A stretch of DNA of 64,000 nt, taken from the NCBI GenBank assembly GCA_014058105.1, contig JACGCM010001129.1, positions 3,421,001-3,485,000 on the forward strand, written 5' to 3'. The notes under the pieces are model-generated. The model saw only the letters and a list, made by a program, of their open reading frames with translations, made no database searches and was not told the DNA's origin. Shown piece by piece: positions 22,635-33,305 of this stretch. The position numbers and the translations under genes were made by a program. This DNA is from Kingdonia uniflora. Its lineage: Eukaryota; Streptophyta; Magnoliopsida; Ranunculales; Circaeasteraceae. Every line of letters starts with the position of its first letter. Positions within the stretch are counted from its first letter, which is position 1.

Positions 22635-24685
22635 TTATTCAGCAGGAGGAGAGATCGGGGTATTAGCCTTCACAGGGAGACCAGGAGTAAGATCATCCAA
22701 CACTCCTTTAGGAATAGTACCTTTAGGAATGGTAGTAGCATGTGCCTTAGGAGCTTTATCCTCCACATCAGTATCCAAAAAGAACACCCCGACAGCAACA
22801 ACCAACCCTTTGTAAAAGTCCTTTCTTTCTTCCATTGTAAAAAATTACCAAGAAAAATTGGCCTTTATACGCTTCAGAGAGTCGATGTTAACTCGGTCAG
22901 CTTCAGCCTTTACCTCATCGAGGAAATTGGAATGCCCCACCTCCATTGCCCTTCGAGCAGAAAGAATTTCTTCCTGAACATCTCCCTCAAAATTGGCCTT
23001 CAATAAAGCCAATGCCTCCTCCCTCTCCTTGGCCAGGTCGGCCCTTATCTTCTCGACTTCTGTTCTCTTCTACATATCCCATGCCTTGTTCACCTCGCGA
23101 ATAGCCACTTCCTTTACCTTCCCGACCCTAAGCTTTAACTTCTCCACCTTTGCCTCTGGGCTTTCTTTCTCACGGGCAAGATCCTCTTTCTCCTTCACCA
23201 TCTCCTTCTCGATATTCTTGTAAGCGAGAAGTTGGTTTGCCAAAGTTCCAGCACCAAAAATATGAGGCTTCCACTCAATCAACATCTTCTTGATCTGCAA
23301 TAGAGTCAAAATATGAGTTCTCGATCGACGAACCAAGTTCTTTAGTCGAAGTAAAGCAGAGAGATTTCTAACCTTATTCATTGTTTTATGGCCTTCGATG
23401 AGGAATGTTAACAAACTTTCAACTCCTACTAGGCAGTCATCGAACTCCTCTTCGAGAGAAGTTGTCCCAACAGTATAATACTCAATGGTCAATTGGACCT
23501 CAGTCTCAGACTGCCCGCCCGGTTAACTCTTCGTCAGACCCGAGGACACTTTCTTGGTCACCTACAAATATGTGGCCGATTTTGGGGGTCGACCATCCAC
23601 AGTCCCTGGTCCTGTAATATTGACCTTCTCTCCCTTCTTAGCAAGAGATCGTCAAGATATTCTCTACGGGAGAGGAACTAAAGGTGTTGGCTGACTGGCA
23701 GCCCTCTTTTTCATGCCTTTCCCAAAAGTTTGAAATTCTCACTCAGCAGCGCCTCTCTTTCTGTGGTCACTGAATCGATAGTATACCCACTCAGTGAAGG
23801 ATTCTCGAGTAGCAAGCTCGAATCTGTAGCCCTTTTATTCCTAGCAGACATTTTGCCGTCGATAACCAAAATTTTAGCTCCTTTAACACAAGTTATCTTT
23901 AAACCGACTTCTTGAAAAAGACCGTCAACTTTCTCTTGGTCGACAACCAAAGTGTCGATCCGACCGAAGTAACCCTTCCAGATGTTGTACAACTTTTCTA
24001 AAAATGTTGAGTTTCTATCGATCTCCTTCAAAGCTAGACGAAGACAATCGACCAAACGTTAGACAACAATTTTAACCAATACAAACATGACAAAACTTTG
24101 ACATACAAATTACCTAAATACATACCTAAGTGGAAGCTTTTTCTTTTCAGAGGCCCCTCGGATTTTTCTTATCGAATTCATAATTCCCTGAAACAGCGAA
24201 ACGTTCATCAAAATATTGCCCTCTGTCGATACCATTTCATAGAAGAGGAGTCTCTTCAGAAACCTTGTTAAGTACCTGTACCCTAGCTTCAGTAGATTTT
24301 ATTTAAGTGTGCAATACACATATAAATCATCCACCGTGAATAGCTCTTCCCCTCTCTCCTTTAATTGACTATTTATCACTCCTACCACGCAAAAGAGATC
24401 ATAAACATTTGGGTTAAACTGACCAGGCGCAACTTAAAAAAAGTTCAAAAACCTCTTTTGGTCAGCTTGAATGGGTAACTTTAACTCCTTTATCTATTCT
24501 CGATGGACGAGAATGGCATCCAGAGGAACATCCAGATTCGTCATCTCATAGTGGTATTCTTCTAACCTAATATCCTCAGGAATGTCATACTTTGCTTTGA
24601 AGTTCAAAATTTCACTTGTTTCTGGAGCCTCCCCATAACACTCCCCTCCTTCACCCCCGATCACTACATTCTCGATCACATGCAT
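22635..24685 (-). pseudogene. Tat antisense gene: 'gypsy-type transposon' domain plus coiled coils
   Basis: Minus strand, opposite to pol. The 5' part (24685 to ~24140) reads FKAKYDIPEDIRLEEYHYEM, then RFLNFF and [18 protein letters not shown], then [12 protein letters not shown]. This is the pattern of the plant domain known as 'putative gypsy type transposon' (PF04195-like). Segments 24055-23711 (EKLYNIWKGYFGRID, ATDSSLLLENPSLSGY) and 23492-23070 follow. The latter is strongly Glu/Lys-rich coiled coil (EKEMVKEKEDLAREKESPEA). The C-terminal end is at 22635. Likely introns: one at about 23376-23295 (AAG|GTTAGA...TTGCAG|ATC), one near 24125-24035. The other Tat element has a homologous gene at 42615-47235. 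Stops make this copy a pseudogene. Function unknown. Confidence 0.65.
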
Positions 24686-25937
24686 GCGGCTCGTGATCCA
24701 CGTCTATCTTGGTCTTCTCCTTGTTTGATACTTCAAACACCCTGGGTGCCACTTTAAACTCATCAATTCTCACCATATCCGCACTACTCGACCCAACCTA
24801 TACCTCTCACCCAACATTTAAACACACGTTATTACATGGATTAGGAGTGGTTCTACATCTATGAGGTTCTTGAAGATTCTGTCTTTATCATCATTTTGAA
24901 TGGGATCAACCATTTTATGAACCTGAAAATGACATTCTCTTTTTTTAAGTTAGTATAACATCATATATGATACATTATATACATTCATATGCTAGTATCG
25001 ATATTGTTATCAAGTTTAATCTCCAACCCATCATTCTTTATATTACTATCTGATTCAAACGTTACCACATTCAGTTATCGATACCGGATTTATTTCATAT
25101 TTTTACTAAGTCTTAACATCAAGAACTATCTATATGTCCTTAGCATCTTCTACTCGAAGTACAGGAACCGCTAGATTCTCAAAGACACTTCGACAGTACC
25201 AAGGTTTCCCGCCAAAGCAAGCCGAGTTAAAAAAAATTGAATTTATGCACTCAACGGCATAAAATCCGGTCCAGTTAGCAGGAAATCCGGTGGTACAGCG
25301 GCCAAACATCATCCCATATCACTATCACAACAAACGAACCAAGAGTCGCACCGTAATCACAGCGGCGACCACAACACACACTCTCCCCTCATCATCATTC
25401 ATTACCTTAAACCCCTCGCTCATAACCACTCCTTCATCAATTTCGACACCATCCCACCATCAATTGCATCCCCATACAATCCGTATCACAAGAAATTTGG
25501 AAAAAAACCTAAACCTATATTTTTTTAATTTTTCCAATACACACAATAAAATTTAAATTACTTTCTGCATTCTATCCTCTATGTTCATATCGACATTGGG
25601 TTTCAATGGAATCTCATAATATTCAGACAAATCTCAAAGTACAAAAGAAAATCTCGACAGAGTTACTAACCTTGTAGTCGCGCTGCTTCTAAATCTTTTT
25701 GCTTCGCACACTTAGCCCTCTGGATCAACACACAAATTTCCCCGTTACCAATGGTGGACAACAACGCAAGAGACAAGCATAAAGAGTTGGAACTTAGACA
25801 ATTTTTTTTAGAGTCAGTGGTGTGTGAACAGTCGCCAACAGCAGGGCTATTAATAGTCCCCACTCTACTGTTCATCGCACCCCTTTGCAACCGTTCTAGT
25901 ACTCAAGCGTAATGCCTTGATTACCTCTTCTCAAAGT
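24686..25937 (-). other. Antisense block spacer with one small ORF
   Basis: Contains a minus-strand ORF at 25666-25890 (MQRGAMNSRVGTINSPAVGD...) of 74 residues. By position it would correspond to the N-terminal leader exon of the antisense gene (compare MRSKSSIPASRF at 42615), but the sequence similarity is too weak to claim. Confidence 0.3.
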
Positions 25938-26222
25938 CTAAACCCTTTGCCTCCTAAACGATAACAAGCCCATGCATTGCTGCTCCAGCCCTCTAATATT
26001 TTTCTTTAACTCCTCTGATATATCCATCATCGCCAAAGCAACTCTTATGTTAACAAATAGATATTGTACATCTGATTCCTTATACCTCAAAACATCACCT
26101 ACAGGATAACACCGAGCCATTTTTCCACATAAACCTCTACACATCTTTCCTTTTTTAATTCCCTCCTGTATTTTCGGGTCAGTTAACAACAATTCAAAAT
26201 TCAAAATAAGTTTGATATACAA
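25938..26222 (-). CDS. Tat antisense small ORF, family member 3 (94 aa)
   Basis: An open minus-strand ORF. The segment ARCYPVGDVLRYKESDVQYL then FVNIRVA lines up with RERIFGQL...PESEIEFVGLNVRA of the copy at 8544-8849: E-S-acidic-aliphatic-x-aromatic-x3-N-aliphatic-R is shared. It lacks the MVxTxxQ start, so the true start may have been lost. It is the third small ORF counted from the 3' LTR of this element. Unknown function. Confidence 0.4.
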   Translation of the reverse strand: MYIKLILNFELLLTDPKIQEGIKKGKMCRGLCGKMARCYPVGDVLRYKESDVQYLFVNIRVALAMMDISEELKKNIRGLEQQCMGLLSFRRQRV

Positions 26223-26457
26223 CTACCAAAACATCGAGATGTTTTAAACATTTAAACATCCCGTACCACAATTTGTATCCATTATCATTTAAATCCCATT
26301 TGAGAAGACAGCTAAGATATACACAGCTATACTTCGATCAAATTTTAGATTTTTCAAAATCGACAAAAAAATCTGACAAAAATAAAGTCATTTATTTCTA
26401 GTCACACAGTACAAGTTGTTCATTTATTACAAACCCAGAAGAAAATAAATCTACTTT

Positions 26458-26753
26458 TTAACCACTCCGTGCGGCAACGGCATCTTCCTTCTTCGCCAGC
26501 GCCTTGGCTCGAGTCCTTATCCTACCGACGCATTACGGGGGATTCAAAGATTACAATTGGCAGTAAAACACGTACTCCTCTTACACCTCCCTTGCCTCCG
26601 CTTCACCCATTCCCTCATTGCTCAATTCCATCAATACCAGCGGCCGTCTATTTACACACAACTTGTCGAAGTACCACTCTACCAATTCCCAATACTTAAA
26701 GAATACTCGGTTGGAAACTCCTCCTTTCGCAGCTGCGCCCTCATCTTAACCAT
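26458..26753 (-). pseudogene. Tat antisense small ORF, family member 4 (frameshifted)
   Basis: From the ATG at 26753 the frame starts MVKMRAQLRKEEFPTEYS, matching the MVxTRxQ start of the family. About 18 codons in, a one-base change moves the frame to KYWELVEWYFDKLCVNRRP, then LVLMELSNEGMGEAEAREV and EEYVFYCQL, with stops. It ends at the TAA at 26458. Overall length, about 98 codons, fits the family. Second from the 3' LTR. Confidence 0.5.
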
Positions 26754-27231
26754 CCTCTCATAAACTAAATAGCATCCTCAAGAATACAAGGGTATTTATA
26801 TGCAAAACCCAAACTGTCCAAACTACCAAGAAACAAAGACAACATTCACTTTACATTGGAACTCTGATAACCCAGTCAACTCAACCTTATAAGGAACCAT
26901 TTACGGGCCCCACATAGTCAACAAACTTTACTTTGAGATCCTACAGCAGTTCAAAATAGATAGCTCTAATTACAATTTGAAGTAACATAACTCGACAGTT
27001 TTCTTCGAGATACTAATTTTCCATTTCATTTGAGATAACAAGATATTTTATCGATACAAAATCCACAACAACATTTTATTTCATAAAGGTAACTGTTATA
27101 TTTTACATTCGAGTATCTTTACTTCGATTACATTAAACCTCATACTGCAAGTTACTTTACATCCGTAGTATGACACATAATCCCACAAAAGAAAAATAGC
27201 CACACCCTCCTCCTCTATAAGCACAACCATT

Positions 27232-27582
27232 TCATAATTCAAGAGGATTATAGAGATAATAACGCCCATAAAAGCTGCCACAGGTGGCCCTGCCCGCCAA
27301 AACATCTTCGTCATCTACATGGGCAATGGCTAATTCTCGAAGACACACGATACGCTCCGAGACCGTGAGTAATACAAAATAAAACTGACACCAAAAGAAG
27401 CATTGCACTTCGGCGATCTCCACCTCCACCTCCATCATTTCTTTAAATCTTGGCTCCACTGGTTTCGGATAATAGGAAGACAGAGACAACTGGCAAAAAT
27501 TAAATTCTTTCAACTCACCATACTTCACTTCCACACGCTCCAAAAATCTGTTGTGCAATGCCTGAAACTGTGTCGTCACCAT
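27232..27582 (-). CDS. Tat antisense small ORF, family member 5 (116 aa, open)
   Basis: Starts MVTTQFQALHNRFLER, identical in its first four residues to the plus-strand copy at 40128. It continues with an acidic MMEVEVEIAEVQ segment and the aromatic run FFWCQFYFVLL, which corresponds to FVWCNIFFKSLL in the copy at 41228-41587. It ends YGRYYLYNPLEL, compare RKYYWYPARDWIIK at 9746. It thus links the two subtypes of the family. It lies about 260 bases from the 3' LTR, transcribed away from it. No recognised domain. Confidence 0.55.
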   Translation of the reverse strand: MVTTQFQALHNRFLERVEVKYGELKEFNFCQLSLSSYYPKPVEPRFKEMMEVEVEIAEVQCFFWCQFYFVLLTVSERIVCLRELAIAHVDDEDVLAGRATCGSFYGRYYLYNPLEL

Positions 27583-27843
27583 CTTTGAATCCTTGCTTTC
27601 ATAAACTTTTGAACAACCTTTCCATCCTCCTCAATCTATTTATAGCATCACCTTCACCTTCACAGTTACCACAGTCCAACATCCTGCCATAAATGCTCAT
27701 CGGGAACATTAATGACCAGGGTTAGTTAATTTTTAGCTTTAGAAATGATAGAGTACAGATTTCCTAAAGCATTCGATAACCCTTTCGCATTTCGATATTA
27801 TTCTCGATGCAACAACAAGTAATTGTGCCGAGAATAGGGCAAT

Positions 27844-28314
27844 TATAGTAGTATATTTCCCAGATTTGATAAGTAGAAGCTAACATAACTTAGTTGAAGA
27901 CCATCATTCGAGAAGATGTCACATCTACGACTACAAATCTCAACCTACTGAAGTAGCTACTATGCTTGGTCAAATAGAGCCCTTGCAGAGAGATCCACGA
28001 AGTTTGCCCACTACCCGCCAAAATAGAAAATTGTTTTATTTTTATAACTACCTGTATCTACTATAAATACAGGTAGAGAATGTGTTAATCCGATTGACAA
28101 CTCTATATTTCATACATTCTTACGTCCTTACTATTTTTAGCAATTGTAATAACTAGTAAACTATTAGATTTTGTACCTAAGCCCTTCTTGAGGTTGTGGT
28201 TTTTCTTAGGCTTTACTGGGTTTCTATGTAAAATCATGTGCGCTTAAGTTTATAGTTGTATAATCCTTACAAAAGTATTGGAGAAGTTATTCTTCGAGAA
28301 AACACGCAATTATA
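27844..28314 (+). repeat. 3' LTR of the 12.3-kb Tat element
   Basis: Starts TATAGTAGTATA (TG changed to TA) and ends CAATTATA (CA changed to TA), so both LTR termini have mutated. It aligns with 15994-16458. It carries the TATA palindrome at 28048-28076 and the CCCTTCTTGAGGTTGTGG landmark followed by a T-run. Confidence 0.8.
28048..28076 (+). promoter_or_regulatory. TATA palindrome, 3' LTR copy
   Basis: CTACCTGTATCTA, CTA, TAAATACAGGTAG. Relative to the 5' LTR, position 3 of the left arm is A instead of G and its partner in the right arm is T instead of C, so pairing is kept. One other position (T to C) is unpaired. Confidence 0.55.
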
Positions 28315-28640
28315 AGTATTTAATCAAACACTTTTTATCTATCGAGTATACACAACACTAGGTACTTAACACAAATAACATAAAGTTAAATACAAATAAC
28401 ACTTTTTTCTTAAAAAAAGTTTTTTTTTTTTTTTTTTGCCTTTGAAGCATTTAGTCAAATACCTTCTCAGGTGTGTAATATATACTCAACACTTAGCTTT
28501 TTTCTTGAAATCTCTTGTGGTATTTAATCAAACACCTTTCATCCATCGAGTATACGCAACACTAGGTAGTTAACACAAATAACATAAAGTTAAACATCAT
28601 CCTGCATAAACTTAAAAAGATTTGAATTTAACTTAACATG
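28315..28640. repeat. Local tandem repeat, right half plus an intact unit
   Basis: TTTAATCAAACACTTTTTAT with CGAGTATACACAACACTAGG at 28318-28365 repeats at 28524-28580. The AACACAAATAACATAAAGTT part repeats too. A run of about 17 T lies near 28421-28437. The intact unit shows the empty insertion site of the Tat element. Confidence 0.7.
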
Positions 28641-28719
28641 ATCTAAAATAAACTTAACACAAATAACATGAAATATTGTTTTAACTAGTAGGGAAAATGT
28701 ATTAAATAAATGCAGACCT

Positions 28720-30703
28720 AAGCATGACGACCCCTTCTCGACCTACGCCCGCGTGCGAGACTATCATCTAAGATACATTACACCTCCAGTTCTATCTCGT
28801 ACCTGATGGATATCTCTGATAACCTCTCTCCTGTGAGTAGGATAATCTCCTACGACCGTCTCAGCTATTCGTTTATCCCATCTACGTGGTCAATATAGTG
28901 CCTCGAATCTTTATATGTTGCATTCTAATGTTTTGCTGCCATAACTTATCCATAGTATACCTGACTGAAATGGCTGTTGGACCTTGATGGCTAGGATCGG
29001 TATCCATCTATGCTCTCCACCGGTTCCTGCCACCTCTATGAACCATCCAATATCCAAAGAATCTGACGTCACATTCACTTCGTAGTTTTCAACCTGAGAC
29101 GATTCACCTAGACTCAAAGTTTGTGGCACACGTATATTGGGTTTAACTAGATCGTGCCCAAACATCCACATATTTCCAGCCATCTTTACTAAAGTGCAGC
29201 CAATCCTAGAATTTGGGTGAACGTACCTCCAATATGTCATATAATCCGCATCCTCAATAATATAGATGTTTGTATCGTAGAACTCGATTTTCTTTAACTG
29301 TGCCCACACAACGAGATCAAAATGTGGGAACTCCATAATATCGGTTCGGGGGAGGGGGGAGGGGGTCATAGGGGACACCGTCTACCCCCATGACCTGACG
29401 TGTACACATCTTTCCCAAATACCAAAATGTCTCATTCTTATACGGTACTGATACGAATAAAACCCCTTTTGTACTAAGCAGTTTTGCTATTTTACCTTAC
29501 CATAGATTCTATTTTGGGGCCTCAACCACGGTTACCAATCAATGTTTTCTTTATCCTTCCACCCGATCATGTTCCTAATTAATTCAAAAGAATGGTGAAT
29601 TTTTACTCCTTATTTACTTCTTTAAGTTTTTGCCCACGCACCCATACGGGGATAGATATGTTAAAAGTTAAGATCCTTCACAATGTACATCCCCACTCTG
29701 CAGTACATAAAAAACCAAAACTTTAAAAGTGACCAGATTCCAAATGATGAGTTCATATTATGCCGATTCATTTCTAATGGTGCTAGGTCCAGTCCCTGAT
29801 ACAATGCAACCATGATGGGAGATCCCCAATTGAAATTTGTCACGCTTATAATATGTTCGTCTTCCCCAGCGGTGAGATAACCCACCGCAAATGAGGTACT
29901 GCTCCATCATATATGCTACAAAAGCCCTCGCGTACATAATATCCAATTACAGGTTGTATGTGTAATTTGTTTCTCTTGGATCCAAATCCTTGATATACAA
30001 CTTCAAAAATACTAACGTGATGTACCTGTACTTTATATCATTACTTATTATCCCAGGAAACAACTTAGAAGCTTCATCGACATTCAAATACTTACCGTCA
30101 TAAGGGATATTGATTCTAATTCCACAAGAGAGAGTTGTTAACATCACAAAGTCTAACGGCATAAGCCAAGCACCCTGTAGGGGAAATAAAATATATGGGT
30201 AGACGACCACCACCTCTCTACAAGAGCATGAACAAATTGGTTATCGCTATTCCCCACCTTAATCGAATAAATTCCTCAAAACCCATATTGTCGATCAATT
30301 TCTTTATCGCGAATACTTGGAGAAAAGTTTGTACCACTTCAATACCTTGTATAGCGATCTACGACATATTATATTATCTCGGTTATGCATTCAAATACAA
30401 AAAAATACATTATAATTTCATTCGGGTATTTCATCAAATATTTGTAAAACCACGTTTTAATACGAGAATTTCAAAAGAATCATACTAGTTTGTCCTCCGA
30501 TCTAATGCTAATATGCACCCAATTCTTCGAAAGAATGTCCACTCGGTACAAATCGTCAAGAGTTGTGATGGGATCATCAACGGTGAGCAATAATGCTAAG
30601 GCAGTCGTAATGTGTCCTTACCCATCTGTGTAACTTTGGTGTAGGCATTGCGTTTGCTTTTGAGATATTTGTTGTGCGGTTACGATGACGATTCTCCTGA
30701 CAT
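28720..30703 (-). pseudogene. Plant mobile domain (PMD/MAIN-LIKE type) gene, decayed
   Basis: From an ATG at 30703 the minus strand reads with several frame changes. The N-terminal PMD block is clear: DNMGFEEFIRLRWGIAITN, then QFVHALVERWWSSTHIFYFP and GAWLMPLDFVMLTTLSCGI, matching the family's ALVERWrpeTHTFHxPxGE and DVxxLxGLxxdG. Next come ARAFVAYMMEQYLICG and NFNWGSPIMVALYQGL (family YSWGSAxLAxLYRxLC) and GIWSLLKFWFFMY. The open C-terminal part is 28911-29378. PMD genes occur as host genes (MAIN, MAIL1) and, far more often, inside transposons. The palindrome clusters at 15.7 and 30.9 kb on both sides favour a transposon. Stops and frameshifts make it inactive. Confidence 0.75.
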
Positions 30704-30859
30704 TTTATTAGAGTTTATAGATGTCAATTTGGACGAAAAATATAAAATTGATAAGTTTGGGTTAGGTGTTGGGTTTTGGAGGGAAGAGTGCTTGAAGGTG
30801 GAATGAGAGTAAAAAACCTAAGTGTGAAGAGGGAAAGGATACATTTTTTTCTTACAGGC

Positions 30860-31045
30860 CAAGACGCACAGTCTGAACTATGCAGCATTTAAAATATTAA
30901 TGGGATGTCACGCACCTACTTGTGATTGGTTGTTATGCCGCACAGTTCTTAACTGCGTGGCAAATATAGCTCATTAAAATTTAACCACGTGGCTACATCC
31001 AGGCCATTCATTCATGCCGTGCAGTTCTGAACTGTGTTGGGCTCA
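30860..31045. repeat. Palindrome cluster 3 (three AGTTCxGAACT-type palindromes)
   Basis: Imperfect palindromes near 30880 (GCACAGTCTGAACTATGC), 30944 (GCCGCACAGTTCTTAACTGC) and 31028 (GCCGTGCAGTTCTGAACTGT). Followed by GGTTTGGCAC...GGTGGGTTACTATTAAGG at 31060-31110, which resembles in reverse complement the start of cluster 1. Confidence 0.6.
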
Positions 31046-31140
31046 GACAACCCTAGGTCGGTTTGGCACTGCTGTGTAAAAATCAAGGTGGGTTACTATT
31101 AAGGTATTTTAGTCGGTTTGAGCCAACCTTAATGTTGCAT

Positions 31141-31589
31141 ATGCTCTGAGTTTACCATAACTATCTACCTTATTGCCACGATACCATTTGATAAAAGAAG
31201 TACTCATTTAAAGGTGTTCAGCTGTATTGTGGTCTCTTTGAGGGTGCAACTTTTGTTATAGTATATTTTAAAGATATTATCCATGTACAATAATTCATGT
31301 CATTATCACGTCACGATATACAAAAATACTATTGGTGATGAGACATCTCAGAGTTCTTTAATCTTTGTGCATACCTTGAAATATTTCCAAAATAAACATA
31401 AAGGTAATTTCCATTTGATCAGAATGAAGAATAAATGTGCGAATCTTTAGTTTATGGACGTGGATATTTATTTTGTTGACACGACCATGCCATCCACGTC
31501 TAGTGAGCATGACAGTGTCCCCACCTCATCGGGTGCATACATGAAGTGAAGATAAATGAAGTGAAATGACTCTGGATACCACAATCATT
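31141..31589. other. Unassigned sequence
   Basis: No ORF, LTR or repeat recognised between palindrome cluster 3 and the Tat pol fragment. Confidence 0.4.
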
Positions 31590-32753
31590 TATGGACTATT
31601 TACTTTTATACAGTCATGCCTTTTGGTCTAAAGAACGGATGAGCAACTTATCAGAGACTACTCACAGGAATGTTCAAAGACCAGCTGGGAAAGACCATGG
31701 ATGTATACATCAATGACATGATATGCAAGAGCCTAAAAAAGGGAAGACCATATTTGTAATTTGCAGACCATCTTTAACATCCTTTGAACTTACCGAATGA
31801 AACTAAACCCTGAAAAATATCAATTCGGGGTCACCTCGGGAAAATTCTTAAGCCATCTAGTAAGTAAATGAGGGATTGAAATTGACCCTGAACAGATCAA
31901 AGCAGTAATGGCCATACCTTCACCTCGAACGATGAAATATGTCCTAAAATTAGTAGGAAAAATAGCATCACTTTACAGATTCATCTCGAAATTGTCTAAT
32001 CGATATAAACTTTTTTACCTCCTTCGTGGTAACCCAACCTCAGTAACCAGAAAATAGCCAAAGGAAATTAAATGGACTTCAGAATGGGAACTGACATTCA
32101 AAAATCTAAAGCGATACTTGGGATGACCTCCAATAATGAGCACTCCCGTCGATGGAAAAGTTCTAACAATATAATTATCAACAACAGATGATTCAATTAA
32201 TTTTGTCCTAATTCGAGAAGACGATGGAGTCGAGAAACCTATTTACTTCATTAACAAAGCCCTAGTTTTGACATAAGTGAGGTACATCGCCAATGAAAAA
32301 CAACTGCCAACTCTGGTCTGCAGTTCCCAAAAACTTCGAACTTATTTTCAGGCTCATAAAATAAAAATCATCATCAAATTCCCACTTAAGCTTATGCTCT
32401 CGAAGAAGGAAAAATCAAGAAGGGTCCAACAATGGTTTATATTCTTAGGGGAATATGACATCTATTTTGATCCTCAAATATCTATTAAAGAACAGGTTGT
32501 AGCAGACTATCTAGCAAACTGCCCCGTTGAAGACCAAGACTGGGAGGAACTCAAAGAAGGTCTAGCTGACGACTCTATCGCCAAACCAGACGCATGACCC
32601 AAAAGTACAAGATAAAGACTCTTCACAGATGGATCGCCAGGGCCACGAGGATCAGGAATTGGGAGTGTCATAATCACACCATCGAACCAACCACAGAATC
32701 GAGAAGGCTCTCAAACTTAAATTTTATTCTACAAACAACGAAACCGAAAACAT
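31590..32753 (+). pseudogene. Tat pol fragment: RT palm through second RNase H
   Basis: Begins inside RT (FYTVMPFGLKN, ATYQRLLTGMFKDQLGKTMD, VYINDMICKSLKK). The catalytic Y-I-D-D-M is Y-I-N-D-M here. RNase H follows with many stops, then an open part at 32277-32597 (RTYFQAHKIKIIIKFPLKLM, EKSRRVQQWFIFLGEYD, DYLANCPVEDQDWEELKEGL). The second RNase H breaks off at about 32753 (the ...LKFYSTNNETE position), where XLG sequence begins in antisense. Close relative of 19400-20510. No LTR precedes it. Confidence 0.85.
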
Positions 32754-33305
32754 CTTTTTGGAGACTCGTTTCTGTAGTCCAGGACGTTATCATCTTTCAC
32801 AAACCCCAAAACATCTGCGCGTCCAATCTCATCGGACCCACAATTGCCCATCAAAAACCCAAACGTATCTGAACTATCTATTCTACCAGACAACTCACAC
32901 GAACATTCTTGACCAATTGAGAACTTTGGAACACCTGAGCTATCAATCAGATTCGACAACTCACCTGATGGATAATGACTATTTAAAAACCCGAGTGTAC
33001 TAAAACAACATATTTCCTCAATAATTTCATCTCCATCTATTTTCTCGAATGTAATCACAGAATTCGGGGATAATCAAATCTGCAAAATCTACATATAGCG
33101 TCTTGGCAAGATTCAGTCGAACAACAGGTAATAACAATTTATCAGACAGAGATATCGGGATAAAGACAATTAAAGCAGCAGGGATTCATTTACTGTCAAT
33201 AGGAACCGCCCGGGGTAAAACATAAGTGAGAGGCGGTCCGTTGTACTTTGTCGCAAAGATGTACTCCTCCTAAATTTCATATTTTTTACTCAAAACCCCC
33301 TCCAT
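32754..33305 (-). pseudogene. Extra-large G protein (XLG) N-terminal fragment, copy 2
   Basis: On the minus strand from an ATG at 33305: MEGVLSKK, then GPPLTYVLPRAVPID, with an early TAG, further stops and a frameshift. It reopens at 33058 with GDEIIEEICCFSTLGF, GQECSCELSGRIDSSDTFGF and KDDNVLDYRNESPKR. It is a diverged copy of 56688-57284. The motif YxGPPLxYxxPRAVPI is the start of plant XLG proteins, the large G-alpha-like proteins with a nuclear-targeted N-terminus. The G domain is absent: the fragment is cut at 32754 by Tat pol. Dead copy. Confidence 0.75.

Larger units (their letters stand above)
15994..28314 (+). mobile_element. Complete but decayed Tat-type Ty3/gypsy element (12.3 kb)
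   Basis: Two LTRs (15994-16458 and 27844-28314) flank a primer-binding site and gag-protease-RT-RNase H-second RNase H-integrase on the plus strand. A block of genes on the minus strand lies between integrase and the 3' LTR. The second, RNase H-like domain after the first and the antisense block place it in the Tat lineage (Ogre/Retand/Grande relatives). The target duplication is GGCAT left and AGTAT right; an uninterrupted copy of the site at 28519-28523 reads GGTAT, supporting these edges. The coding regions are riddled with stops. Confidence 0.85.

Noticed and set aside
22591..23006. Plus-strand ORFs at 22591-22815 and 22608-23006
   Set aside because: Overlap the minus-strand antisense gene, whose composition and homology are convincing; these are shadows.
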